From Thioalkalivibrio sp. (GTDB lineage Bacteria; Pseudomonadota; Gammaproteobacteria; Ectothiorhodospirales; Ectothiorhodospiraceae), in the NCBI GenBank assembly GCA_003553165.1, contig PUOZ01000001.1:1-6185 (forward strand): DNA of 6,185 nucleotides, read 5' to 3'. Of this stretch, positions 1 through 5,163 are shown in pieces. The position numbers and the translations under genes were made by a program. Positions within the stretch are counted from its first letter, which is position 1. Every line of letters starts with the position of its first letter. The notes beneath the pieces are model-generated. The model searched no databases. It was not told the origin of the DNA and worked only from the letters and a program-made list of their open reading frames with translations.

Positions 1-653
1 AAGGTGTAAAGGACCCCGGCCTCGGCCATCTCCTCGCGGAACGCGGCGATCTGATCGGCCGGCACCAGCGGATCCTCCGCGCCGTTGAAGACCAGGATGT
101 CGGCCTTCACGGTATCCGGCTGCGCGGGGTTGCCGGTGTTCAGGGCGCCGTGGAAGCTCGCCACCATCGCCAGGTCGGCGCCGGCCCGGGCCGCCTCCAG
201 CACCACGCTGCCGCCGAAGCAGTAGCCGATCGCGGCCAGCGGCTGACCGGCGGTCAGTTCGTGCTCACGCAGCAGGGCCTCGGCGGCCTCGAACCGGCCC
301 ATCATGACGTCGCGGTTGGTGCGCACGGCGGTCGCAAATTCGCGTGCGGTACTTGGATGTTCGGCCAGCTTGCCGGTCCCGTACATGTCGAGCGCGAAAC
401 CGACATAGCCGGCCTCGGCAAGCATCTCGGCACGGCGCTGGGCGTTCTCGTCGTGCCCCCACCATTCGTGCACCACGATGACCCCGGGGCGCGGACCATC
501 CAGCGCGCGGTCGTAGGCGAGATAGCCGGTGAGTTCGACACCGTTGTGTTCGTAGACCACTTGTTCCGCGTGGATCGCGGGGCCGGATTCGGCGAGCGCG
601 ACGCTCGCGATCAGCAGAAGTGCTAGGGCGGGAAGGGCGAGGATCTGGCGCAT
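1..653 (-). CDS. Dienelactone hydrolase family protein, exported, 3' end missing
   Basis: Alpha/beta-hydrolase of the dienelactone hydrolase (DLH) family, which cleaves ester or lactone bonds with a Cys-Asp-His triad; the substrate here is unknown. Reading the minus strand from the ATG at 653 gives 217 codons before the window ends. Residues 1-21 form a signal peptide ending in Ala-Leu-Ala, so the protein should be periplasmic. DLH landmarks are intact: HEWWG with the conserved Glu63, the nucleophile elbow GYCFGG with Cys145, and NGAEDPLV with the triad Asp194. The catalytic His should lie just past the cut end. The start is supported by AGGAGA four bases upstream (658-663) and by the signal peptide beginning there. 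It is divergent from the second DLH-family gene, with 183 bases between the two starts. Family assignment is firm; physiological role is not known. Confidence 0.93.
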   Translation of the reverse strand, partial: MRQILALPALALLLIASVALAESGPAIHAEQVVYEHNGVELTGYLAYDRALDGPRPGVIVVHEWWGHDENAQRRAEMLAEAGYVGFALDMYGTGKLAEHPSTAREFATAVRTNRDVMMGRFEAAEALLREHELTAGQPLAAIGYCFGGSVVLEAARAGADLAMVASFHGALNTGNPAQPDTVKADILVFNGAEDPLVPADQIAAFREEMAEAGVLYT

Positions 654-836
654 GGTCTCTCCTGGGTCGGGTCGGTGATTCGGGGTTGGCGTTCGCGGGC
701 AGGGTGCCACACGGCCGTAAGAGTATCCGGAAGCTCCGGTGCCGGTGCAACGCAACCCGGTTGGAGGGGTGCGGAATGCGAGGGCCGCCATTGGAGTCTA
801 CCCTCTAAATCGAACGCAGCCGCCAAGGGACAGACC
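654..836. other. Divergent intergenic region between two DLH-family genes
   Basis: This 183-base gap must carry the 5' regions of both divergent DLH-family genes. It holds a ribosome binding site for each: AGGAGA for the minus-strand gene (658-663) and AAGGGA for the plus-strand gene (825-830). I looked for -35/-10 pairs and saw none that was convincing; a TTGGAG at 791-796 has no good -10 partner. Both genes begin with the same GACCATGCGC around the start codon, which may reflect common ancestry or chance. A shared promoter or regulator is plausible but not visible. Confidence 0.4.
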
Positions 837-1688
837 ATGCGCATATCGACGATCCTGATCGGCCTTTCACTGGCCGTCTCCATCGCCGCCGTCGCCGATG
901 ACCGGCACGAGTGGCTCGACACCGCATGGTGGTCCGAGGGGCAACTGCCCGTGCCCCCGAATCACACCGTCCGCACTTCCAACGACTCCCTGGTCACGGA
1001 CGAGGCCGACATCCCCATCTACATCGCGCGTCCGGACGCCGAGGGCGACTTTCCGGGCGTGCTGTTCGTGCATGGGCGCCGTGGCGTGGATCCGTTGATC
1101 CAGGGTCACGTGCGGCGGTTGGCGGCGCGCGGCTTCGTGGTCTACGCGCCGGATCTCTACGTGGGCCGTTTCATCGAGACCATGCCGATCGAACACGACT
1201 ATGCCCTGGAAGGCGACCTGAACGACGTGCTCGATCATGTGCGGGCCTCCGGTATGCATTCCGGTGACCGGGTGTGTGTCTACTCCCACACGCGAGGCGG
1301 ATACCTCGCGTTGAAGCTGGCAGTGACCTTCGATCGCCAGGGGGACGCTCTGGCCTGCTTCGTCAGCTACTACCCCCACATGCAGGATCCCAACGCCCCG
1401 GAACCGATGCAGGTCTATCGGTATGCGGGGGAGGCCGATGCGCTGACTCTGCCGGCGCTGATCTTCGTCGGTGCCGAGGAGCAGTACCAGCGCAAGCGCG
1501 GCATCGATATGGCCGTCGGGAGCATGCAGGGCCGGGATCTGCCGGTGCAGCTTGTTACCTACCCGGGGGTCGGCCGGGGCTTCGACTTCCGGGCGCCGCC
1601 GGTGCGCACCTTTGCCGACGACCTGGCGACGCGGGACGCGCTGATGCGAGCCACCGGTTTCATGAACGACCACCTCCTCGCCGAATGA
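837..1688 (+). CDS. DLH-family protein with degenerate active site, exported
   Basis: A 283-residue protein with the DLH alpha/beta-hydrolase fold, probably periplasmic because residues 1-20 form a signal peptide ending in Ala-Val-Ala. The fold is recognised from VLFVHGRRG (75-83), the ARGFVVYAPDLYVG strand (97-110), the elbow region SHTRGGYLA (150-158), IFVGAEEQ (209-216) and YPGVGRGFDF (242-251). Compared with active DLHs, the HExxG Glu is Gly80, the nucleophile Cys in GYCFGG is Thr152, the triad Asp in GAEDP is Glu215, and the triad His in YPGxxHGF is Arg247. Ser150 lies two residues before the elbow and is unlikely to replace the nucleophile. I infer a non-hydrolytic, possibly binding or structural, protein; a different mechanism is not excluded. 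The ATG at 837 is chosen over upstream in-frame starts because it gives the signal peptide and has AAGGGA six bases upstream. No obvious frameshift, so this is not a simple pseudogene. Confidence 0.85.
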   Translation: MRISTILIGLSLAVSIAAVADDRHEWLDTAWWSEGQLPVPPNHTVRTSNDSLVTDEADIPIYIARPDAEGDFPGVLFVHGRRGVDPLIQGHVRRLAARGFVVYAPDLYVGRFIETMPIEHDYALEGDLNDVLDHVRASGMHSGDRVCVYSHTRGGYLALKLAVTFDRQGDALACFVSYYPHMQDPNAPEPMQVYRYAGEADALTLPALIFVGAEEQYQRKRGIDMAVGSMQGRDLPVQLVTYPGVGRGFDFRAPPVRTFADDLATRDALMRATGFMNDHLLAE

Positions 1689-1929
1689 CCCTGGTGGACC
1701 ATGCGAGAACTTCAATGTCCACGGCGTGCCGGTGCAGGGCGTGCGGGAGCAGAAATGAGGGAATAACGGACCCGATTTCAACCTTTCCGAACGCAGCGCC
1801 GGCGCGCTTGGCGCAGCGATCTGGTGCCGCGCTGTCCGCGTGGCGCACCGGGCAGCAATGATGCGGGAACGACCGGGCGCTTGACGGGGTCTGATTCTCA
1901 TGAGATCCGCTGACCCGAATTGGCTTGCG

Positions 1930-2454
1930 ATGAAAGTGGCAGCGCTGTTCGCAGGGTCCCTGCTGCTTTCCGCCTGCGCGACCATCCCGGAGGATCTGCA
2001 GCCGGTCCCCGAGAGGCAGCCGACCCTGGTCGAGATTCTGCAGGATCCAGGGGGCTTCGAGGGTGCGACGGTCGTCTGGGGCGGTGTGATCGCAAGCGTG
2101 TCCAATATGGCCGACGGCACCCGTCTCGAGATCGTCTCCCGGCCCCTGGGCCGGGACAAGCGCCCAGTCTCCGGCGATCGCAGCGACGGCAGGTTTCGAG
2201 CCTTCTTCCCGGGCTTCCTGGATCCGCAGGTCTACGCCCGGCTGCGCGAGGTCACGGTACGCGGCCAGGTCACCGGCGTTACCGATGGCGTGGTCGGCGC
2301 GTTTCCCTATGCCTTCCCGCAGGTCGACGCTGCCGCGGTGCACCTCTGGCCACCGGTGCCACCGGAGCCGCAGGTAATCTACCGCGATCCCTTCTGGGAT
2401 CCCTGGGGCCCATGGGGCCCCTACCGCCACCCCTGGCGTAGGGGCTGGTGGTGA
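1930..2454 (+). CDS. Slp-family outer-membrane lipoprotein (first copy)
   Basis: A 174-residue lipoprotein of the Slp family (E. coli Slp is a starvation- and stationary-phase-induced outer-membrane lipoprotein of unsolved biochemical function). Residues 1-16 are a lipoprotein signal with lipobox LSAC, so Cys16 would be lipidated; Ala at +2 predicts sorting to the outer membrane. Family landmarks are WGG (50-52), LEIVSRPL (66-73), GRFRAFFPGFLDP (87-99, the hallmark GFLDP), the VTVRGQVTG strand (108-116) and HLW (138-140). The tail (151-174) is rich in Trp, Pro and Gly, including FWDPWGPWGPYRHPW; E. coli Slp has a comparable aromatic tail. The ATG at 1930 is preferred to the in-frame ATG at 1900 because it yields a standard 16-residue signal, although neither has a clear Shine-Dalgarno. 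The TGA overlaps the next gene's ATG (TGATG), so the two are translationally coupled. Not given the symbol slp because orthology is uncertain with two copies. Confidence 0.9.
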   Translation: MKVAALFAGSLLLSACATIPEDLQPVPERQPTLVEILQDPGGFEGATVVWGGVIASVSNMADGTRLEIVSRPLGRDKRPVSGDRSDGRFRAFFPGFLDPQVYARLREVTVRGQVTGVTDGVVGAFPYAFPQVDAAAVHLWPPVPPEPQVIYRDPFWDPWGPWGPYRHPWRRGWW

Positions 2455-2951
2455 TGCCGCAGCACTGGGTCCGATGGCTGTTCCTTCCCCTTCTGGTCCT
2501 TGGGCTCAGCGCCTGTGCCACGCCGCCGCTGGCGCCGCCCGATCCTGCCGGAGTGGAGGTCACTCCCCGCGCGGCCGTGGTCGAGGGGCTGCCGTCGGCC
2601 GAGCAGCTCTGGGGTGGCGTGATCGTCGGCCTGCACAACCGGGTCGATCACACCTTGCTCGAGGTGGTCAGTTATCCCCTGCGCAACCAGGAGCCGCGCA
2701 CCTCGAGAATGACCGACGGGCGCTTCCGGCTGGAGGTCCGCGGCTTCCTGGACCCGGTGGACTACCGTACCGGTCGGCGCATCACGGCAAGAGGGCCGGT
2801 CCAGCGCACGGAGGCGGGGCGGATCGGCGAAGTGGAGTATGTCTTTCCGGTGATGGTCGCCAGTGAACTGTACCTGTGGCCGGAGGTTGCCGCGCCCGCG
2901 CGGCGTTCCGGCGGCGTGACCTTCGGCATCGGGATCGGCATCGGCCTGTAG
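2454..2951 (+). CDS. Slp-family outer-membrane lipoprotein (second copy)
   Basis: A 165-residue paralogue of the preceding lipoprotein. The signal peptide (1-20) ends in lipobox LSAC with lipidated Cys21 and Ala at +2. Slp landmarks are WGG (53-55), LLEVVSYPLR (68-77), GRFRLEVRGFLDPVDY (89-104), the ITARGPVQ strand (110-117) and YLW (140-142). The middle matches the family better than either end. The tail differs from the first copy: instead of a Trp/Pro segment it is RRSGGVTFGIGIGIGL (150-165), an alternating Gly/Ile end. The ATG at 2454 shares bases with the upstream TGA and has GGGG at 2441-2444 as a possible ribosome binding site; GTG codons at 2448 and 2451 are alternatives. The stop TAG is part of a REP-like element, and a second copy of the gene's 3' end lies about 190 bases downstream, so the tail may have been altered by repeat insertion. 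Confidence 0.9.
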   Translation: MPQHWVRWLFLPLLVLGLSACATPPLAPPDPAGVEVTPRAAVVEGLPSAEQLWGGVIVGLHNRVDHTLLEVVSYPLRNQEPRTSRMTDGRFRLEVRGFLDPVDYRTGRRITARGPVQRTEAGRIGEVEYVFPVMVASELYLWPEVAAPARRSGGVTFGIGIGIGL

Positions 2952-2978
2952 GAGCGGCCTCTGGCCGCGATGGGAATG
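2881..2978 (+). repeat. Direct repeat, copy 1 (slp 3' end plus REP)
   Basis: This stretch covers the last ~23 codons of the second slp gene, its TAG stop and the adjoining REP-like hairpin. It is repeated at 3069-3154. The first 39 bases of both copies align without gaps, with differences confined to eight positions after the shared CGGAGGTTGCCG. Copy 1 has 12 extra bases (four codons) in its Gly/Ile segment. The 27 bases at 2947-2973 are identical to 3123-3149. Confidence 0.9.
2947..2973 (+). repeat. REP-like palindrome 1
   Basis: TGTAGGAGCGG head followed by a hairpin with stem GCGGCC (2954-2959), loop TCT and GGCCGC (2963-2968), then GATGG. This is the layout of gammaproteobacterial REP elements (a GTAGGAGC or GTGGGAGC head plus a GC stem). 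It includes the slp stop codon and may double as a transcript-end stabiliser. Confidence 0.8.
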
Positions 2979-2995
2979 GCGCCGGGATTCAGGCA

Positions 2996-3026
2996 GCCGC
3001 CGATGGCGGCCGGAGTTCGTTCCTAC
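2996..3026 (-). repeat. REP-like palindrome 2, inverted
   Basis: On the minus strand this reads GTAGGAACGA followed, after a few bases, by a hairpin with stem GCCGCC (2996-3001), loop GAT and GGCGGC (3005-3010). It faces palindrome 1, giving the head-to-tail inverted arrangement of a BIME. Confidence 0.65.
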
Positions 3027-3057
3027 GGGGCGAGGGTGGATGGTGCATGGATCCGGG

Positions 3058-3080
3058 CGGATCGCGACCGGAGGTTGCCG
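3058..3080 (-). repeat. REP-like palindrome 3, degenerate
   Basis: Hairpin GCGACC (3064-3069), loop GGA, GGTTGC (3073-3078) with one G:U-type pair, preceded by GGATC. The same flank and stem recur at 3178-3197, so it is a decayed member of the same family in inverted orientation. Confidence 0.5.
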
Positions 3081-3154
3081 TGTCGGGGCGGCGTTCCGGC
3101 GGCGTGAGCATCGGTATCGGGTTGTAGGAGCGGCCTCTGGCCGCGATGGCAATG
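3069..3154 (+). repeat. Direct repeat, copy 2 (orphan slp tail plus REP)
   Basis: Second copy of the slp 3' end, now outside any lipoprotein gene. Read from an ATG at 3047 it is the end of a 26-codon frame finishing RRSGGVSIGIGL and the same TAG stop (3125-3127), compared with RRSGGVTFGIGIGIGL in the real gene. No signal peptide or Slp core precedes it, so I do not call a gene. It is either a duplicated 3' end or the remaining tail of a third tandem slp paralogue whose body was lost. Confidence 0.85.
3123..3149 (+). repeat. REP-like palindrome 4, identical to palindrome 1
   Basis: All 27 bases equal those at 2947-2973, including stem GCGGCC/GGCCGC around loop TCT. It ends the second copy of the slp tail. 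Confidence 0.8.
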
Positions 3155-3175
3155 CTGCTGGACCGGTGCGGCGGC

Positions 3176-3204
3176 GGATCGCGACCGCAGGTCGCCCCTA
3201 TCGG
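3176..3204 (-). repeat. REP-like palindrome 5, inverted
   Basis: Hairpin GCGACC (3181-3186), loop GCA, GGTCGC (3190-3195). On the minus strand it reads GATAGGGGCGACC, matching the GTAGGAGCGGCC head of palindromes 1 and 4 with stem bases changed on both sides so that pairing is kept. It lies just ahead of the ribosome binding site of the oxidoreductase gene. Confidence 0.65.
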
Positions 3205-3220
3205 ATCCGCGTCAGGAGAG

Positions 3221-3225
3221 GGAGG
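3221..3225 (+). promoter_or_regulatory. Shine-Dalgarno that sets the oxidoreductase start
   Basis: GGAGG, seven bases before the ATG at 3233, within a purine-rich AGGAGAGGGAGGTG run. It decides in favour of 3233 over an in-frame ATG at 3146 that lies inside a REP element. Confidence 0.85.
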
Positions 3226-3232
3226 TGTTTCG

Positions 3233-4225
3233 ATGCAGGCAGTGATCTTTCCCTACACGGGAGGACCCGAGGTCCTCGAGATGGTCGACCGGCCCGATCC
3301 CCGGATCCGGCGGCCGGACGAGGTACTGGTGCGTTTGCTGGCCGCGGGCGTCAACCCGATCGACACCAAGATCCGTGCCCGCGGTCTACTGACCCCCGCC
3401 TACGACCACAACATTCCGGGCTGTGACGGCGTCGGCATCGTCGAGGCCTGCGGTGCGGAGGTCGGCACGTTGGCGCCGGGCCAACGGGTGGCCTTCTGCC
3501 ATGGCGGTGTCGGGCAGGATCCCGGAACCTACGCGACCGCCGCGGTGGTTCCCGACGCCGCCCTCGTGCCGGTGCCCGAGAGCGTCTCCGACGCCGAGGC
3601 GGCCGCGCTGCCGCTGGCGTGGATCACGGCCTGGGAGGCCCTGCTCGACCGTGCCCGGCTGCGACCGGGGCACACGCTCCTGGTCCACGCGGCCAACGGC
3701 GGCGTCGGTCAGATGGCCGTGCAACTCGGGCGGCAGGCTGGTGCCCGTGTGCTCGGTGCGGTGCGGGGCGACGAGGCGGCCGCGCTGGTGCGCGAGCTCG
3801 GGGTCGCGGTGCTGGACCGCCGTGCGGAGGACTTCGGGCAGCGGTGGCTGGACTTCTCCGGCGGACGAGGGTTCGACGTGGTGCTGGATACCGTGGGCGC
3901 GGAGATCTTCGAGGAGAGCCTGACACAGATCGCCTACGGGGGCGATGTGGTCACGCTGCTGAGTCCTCCCGCGACCACCGACTGGGCGTCGGCCCGTCCC
4001 CGCAACCCCCGGATCTCGCTGGAACTGATGCTCACGCCCATGCTGAACGGAGACCGGGATCTGCTTCGCGCCCAGGCGGGCATGCTTCGGGCAGGGCTGG
4101 AGCGCCTGGCCCGGCGCGAACTGCGGGTCAATGTCGAGGCCGAGTTGCCGCTGGCCCAGGCAGCCGAGGCGCACCGGCTGCTGGAATCGGGCGTGCGCAG
4201 GGGAAAGATCGTATTGCGCATCTGA
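3233..4225 (+). CDS. Zinc-independent quinone oxidoreductase, MDR superfamily
   Basis: A 330-residue cytosolic medium-chain dehydrogenase/reductase of the NAD(P)H:quinone oxidoreductase type, expected to transfer hydride from NADPH to quinones or other alpha,beta-unsaturated carbonyls. The GroES-like N-terminal domain has LLAAGVNPIDTKIR (35-48), where zinc-dependent alcohol dehydrogenases have a zinc-ligand Cys, then GCDGVGIVEACG (63-74), PGQRVAF (82-88) and AALPLAWITAWEALL (124-138). The Rossmann domain has the nucleotide motif AANGGVGQMAVQLGRQAGA (153-171); Arg178 sits after the second strand, where it could bind the 2'-phosphate of NADPH (inferred). FDVVLDTVG (214-222) and the closing HRLLESGVRRGKIVLRI (314-330) are typical. 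The catalytic zinc Cys/His set is absent. It appears to be a single-gene unit, preceded by the REP cluster and followed by a long non-coding stretch. The physiological substrate cannot be read from the sequence. Confidence 0.92.
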   Translation: MQAVIFPYTGGPEVLEMVDRPDPRIRRPDEVLVRLLAAGVNPIDTKIRARGLLTPAYDHNIPGCDGVGIVEACGAEVGTLAPGQRVAFCHGGVGQDPGTYATAAVVPDAALVPVPESVSDAEAAALPLAWITAWEALLDRARLRPGHTLLVHAANGGVGQMAVQLGRQAGARVLGAVRGDEAAALVRELGVAVLDRRAEDFGQRWLDFSGGRGFDVVLDTVGAEIFEESLTQIAYGGDVVTLLSPPATTDWASARPRNPRISLELMLTPMLNGDRDLLRAQAGMLRAGLERLARRELRVNVEAELPLAQAAEAHRLLESGVRRGKIVLRI

Positions 4226-4579
4226 TTGCCTGGGTCATGCGGAAACTTCCGGTGCGCGATGCAAATCCTGGAAAGGGAGGACGGGGCATCGAGGAACGAA
4301 GCGACTGGAAACCTTTCATTGCGACCCGTCATTGCGACCCGTCGGGTGCAAGTCCCGAACCGGCAAGGCTGACCCACCACCGGAGCCACTCGGTCCTGTC
4401 GGAAAACAGGGTCAACGAATCCTTCGGTTCACCGGTGCGCTGGTGGCGGATCCTTTGCGGGGCTTCCGTGATCATCCGGTGATGACGCAGACACCCACCG
4501 CGGCCCAGGTTTGATCCCTGCGCGGGAGACAGCGCCGTTTGTCCAGCACAAAGGGAGAGAACCGACCGTCGATGGCGTG
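4226..4579. other. Non-coding stretch with small repeats and hairpins
   Basis: I find no convincing gene on either strand here: frames are short and resemble no family I know. It contains a tandem 13-bp repeat with a hairpin (4317-4351), a second hairpin (CCTGT at 4395-4399, loop CGGAAA, ACAGG at 4406-4410) and, near 4285, a GAGGAACGAAGCGAC string resembling a dispersed bacterial palindromic repeat. No good terminator with a T run follows the oxidoreductase gene. Confidence 0.6.
4317..4351 (+). repeat. Tandem 13-bp repeat merging into a hairpin
   Basis: CATTGCGACCCGT occurs twice head to tail with no mismatch (4317-4329, 4330-4342). The second copy runs into an inverted partner: TTGC-G-ACCC (4332-4340), loop GTC, GGGT-GCAA (4344-4351), that is, eight base pairs with one bulged G. 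The first copy has no such partner, which suggests slippage duplication of one arm of a palindromic element. Confidence 0.75.
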
Positions 4580-4603
4580 TATACTGGTATGCAGGCATAC
4601 CAG
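4580..4603 (+). promoter_or_regulatory. Promoter -10 and palindromic operator of the toxin-antitoxin operon
   Basis: TATACT (4580-4585) is a good -10 hexamer; I see no matching -35. Overlapping its end is a perfect inverted repeat, CTGGTATGC (4584-4592), AG, GCATACCAG (4595-4603). It lies just upstream of the ribosome binding site. Ribbon-helix-helix antitoxins dimerise and usually bind such palindromes to repress their own operon, so this is the likely site of autoregulation by the antitoxin encoded next (inferred). Confidence 0.75.
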
Positions 4604-4609
4604 AGGAGG
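4604..4609 (+). promoter_or_regulatory. Shine-Dalgarno that sets the antitoxin start
   Basis: AGGAGG. It is two bases from the ATG at 4612, too close, and eight bases from the ATG at 4618, which is ideal, so 4618 is preferred. Confidence 0.75.
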
Positions 4610-4617
4610 CAATGGCT

Positions 4618-4863
4618 ATGACCATACGGACAGCAAGCACCAGGCAAACGGCCGTTCGGCTCCCGACAGAGACTTACGGGCGCCTCAAGGCGCTGGCCGA
4701 CAAGACGGGTCGCACCACGGCCTACTACATCCGCGAGGCCATAGAGGAGCACCTGGAGGATCTCGAGGACATTTACCTGGCCGAACAGACGTTGGAACGG
4801 ATCAGGCGCGGCGAAGAGGAGGTGATCAGCGCTGGGGAGTTCTGGCGTGACTTGGAGGATTGA
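4618..4863 (+). CDS. relB: RelB-like ribbon-helix-helix antitoxin
   Basis: An 81-residue antitoxin of a type II toxin-antitoxin pair. It neutralises the downstream RelE-like toxin by direct binding and should repress its own operon. Residues 11-15 (TAVRL) form the DNA-binding strand of a ribbon-helix-helix fold. Helix A is about 17-30 and helix B about 33-48, with GRTTAYYIREAIEEHL carrying the usual turn and second helix. The acidic part from 45 on (EHLEDLEDIYLAEQTLERI) and the tail SAGEFWRDLED should contact the toxin. The start at 4618 follows from ribosome binding site spacing; an ATG at 4612 would add two residues. The 3' end overlaps the toxin gene by 17 bases, the usual antitoxin-first order. 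The symbol reflects the family rather than proven orthology to E. coli relB. Confidence 0.92.
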   Translation: MTIRTASTRQTAVRLPTETYGRLKALADKTGRTTAYYIREAIEEHLEDLEDIYLAEQTLERIRRGEEEVISAGEFWRDLED

Positions 4864-5119
4864 GTACGCCCGTTCCGCCCAACAGGCGGCGAAAAATCTA
4901 GATCACAGGGCTCGTCAGCGTATACGCCAGTACCTGGAGGAACGTGTGGCCAAGCTGGACGATCCTCGACAGCTCGGAAAGCCGCTCAAGGGGCAGCACT
5001 CCGAGCTGTGGCGCTATCGGGTCGGAGACTACCGGGTGGTCTGCGACCTGCGCGATGAGGTGTTGGTGGTGTTGGTCGTGCGGATCGGCCACCGAAAGGA
5101 GGTCTACGAGAAAAGGTAG
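4847..5119 (+). CDS. relE: RelE/ParE-superfamily toxin, probable mRNA interferase
   Basis: A 90-residue toxin of the RelE type, which in characterised members enters the ribosomal A site and cuts mRNA. The N-terminus MTWRIEYARSAQQAAKNLD is the family's first strand and helix. The conserved centre is KPLKGQHSELWRYRVGDYRVV (45-65) and the end RIGHRKEVYEKR (79-90). By alignment from memory to E. coli RelE, the basic catalytic positions K52, K54 and R61 correspond to Arg56, Arg58 and Arg63, R81 to about Arg83, and Tyr87 is kept, so ribonuclease activity rather than ParE-type gyrase poisoning is favoured. The start is a GTG at 4847 with GGGGAG seven bases upstream, inside the antitoxin gene (17-base overlap). 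The protein is full length, so the toxin looks functional. Confidence 0.92.
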   Translation: MTWRIEYARSAQQAAKNLDHRARQRIRQYLEERVAKLDDPRQLGKPLKGQHSELWRYRVGDYRVVCDLRDEVLVVLVVRIGHRKEVYEKR

Positions 5120-5163
5120 AAACCGACTGAAGACGCCGCACCGAGACGGCATTTCAGGGGACG

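Noticed and set aside
1694..1722. GTGGAC...GTCCAC hairpin as terminator after the DLH-family gene
   Set aside because: Six-base arms with a 17-base loop and no T run; not convincing.
867..2159. Long open frame of 430 codons on the minus strand
   Set aside because: It lies opposite the DLH-family gene and the first slp. It has no recognisable domains, and its Arg/His/Pro-rich composition is typical of a GC-rich shadow frame.
1660..2430. 256-codon minus-strand frame opposite the first slp
   Set aside because: The plus-strand Slp frame has a lipobox and family motifs; this one has none and is a shadow.
3047..3127. Small 26-codon gene ending RRSGGVSIGIGL
   Set aside because: No ribosome binding site worth noting and no independent motif; better explained as a duplicated or remnant slp tail.
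3386..4174. 262-codon minus-strand frame opposite the oxidoreductase
   Set aside because: Shadow of a well-supported MDR gene; rich in Gln, His and Arg with no family motif.
4243..4256. Hairpin CGGAAACTTCCG as a terminator for the oxidoreductase
   Set aside because: The loop is too small for a full five-base stem and there is no T run.
4340..4358. tRNA T-arm-like string GGGTGCAAGTCCC
   Set aside because: A T loop should read TTC near its start, and no acceptor, D or anticodon arm could be built around it. A group II intron fragment was also considered, but there is no domain V or reverse transcriptase.
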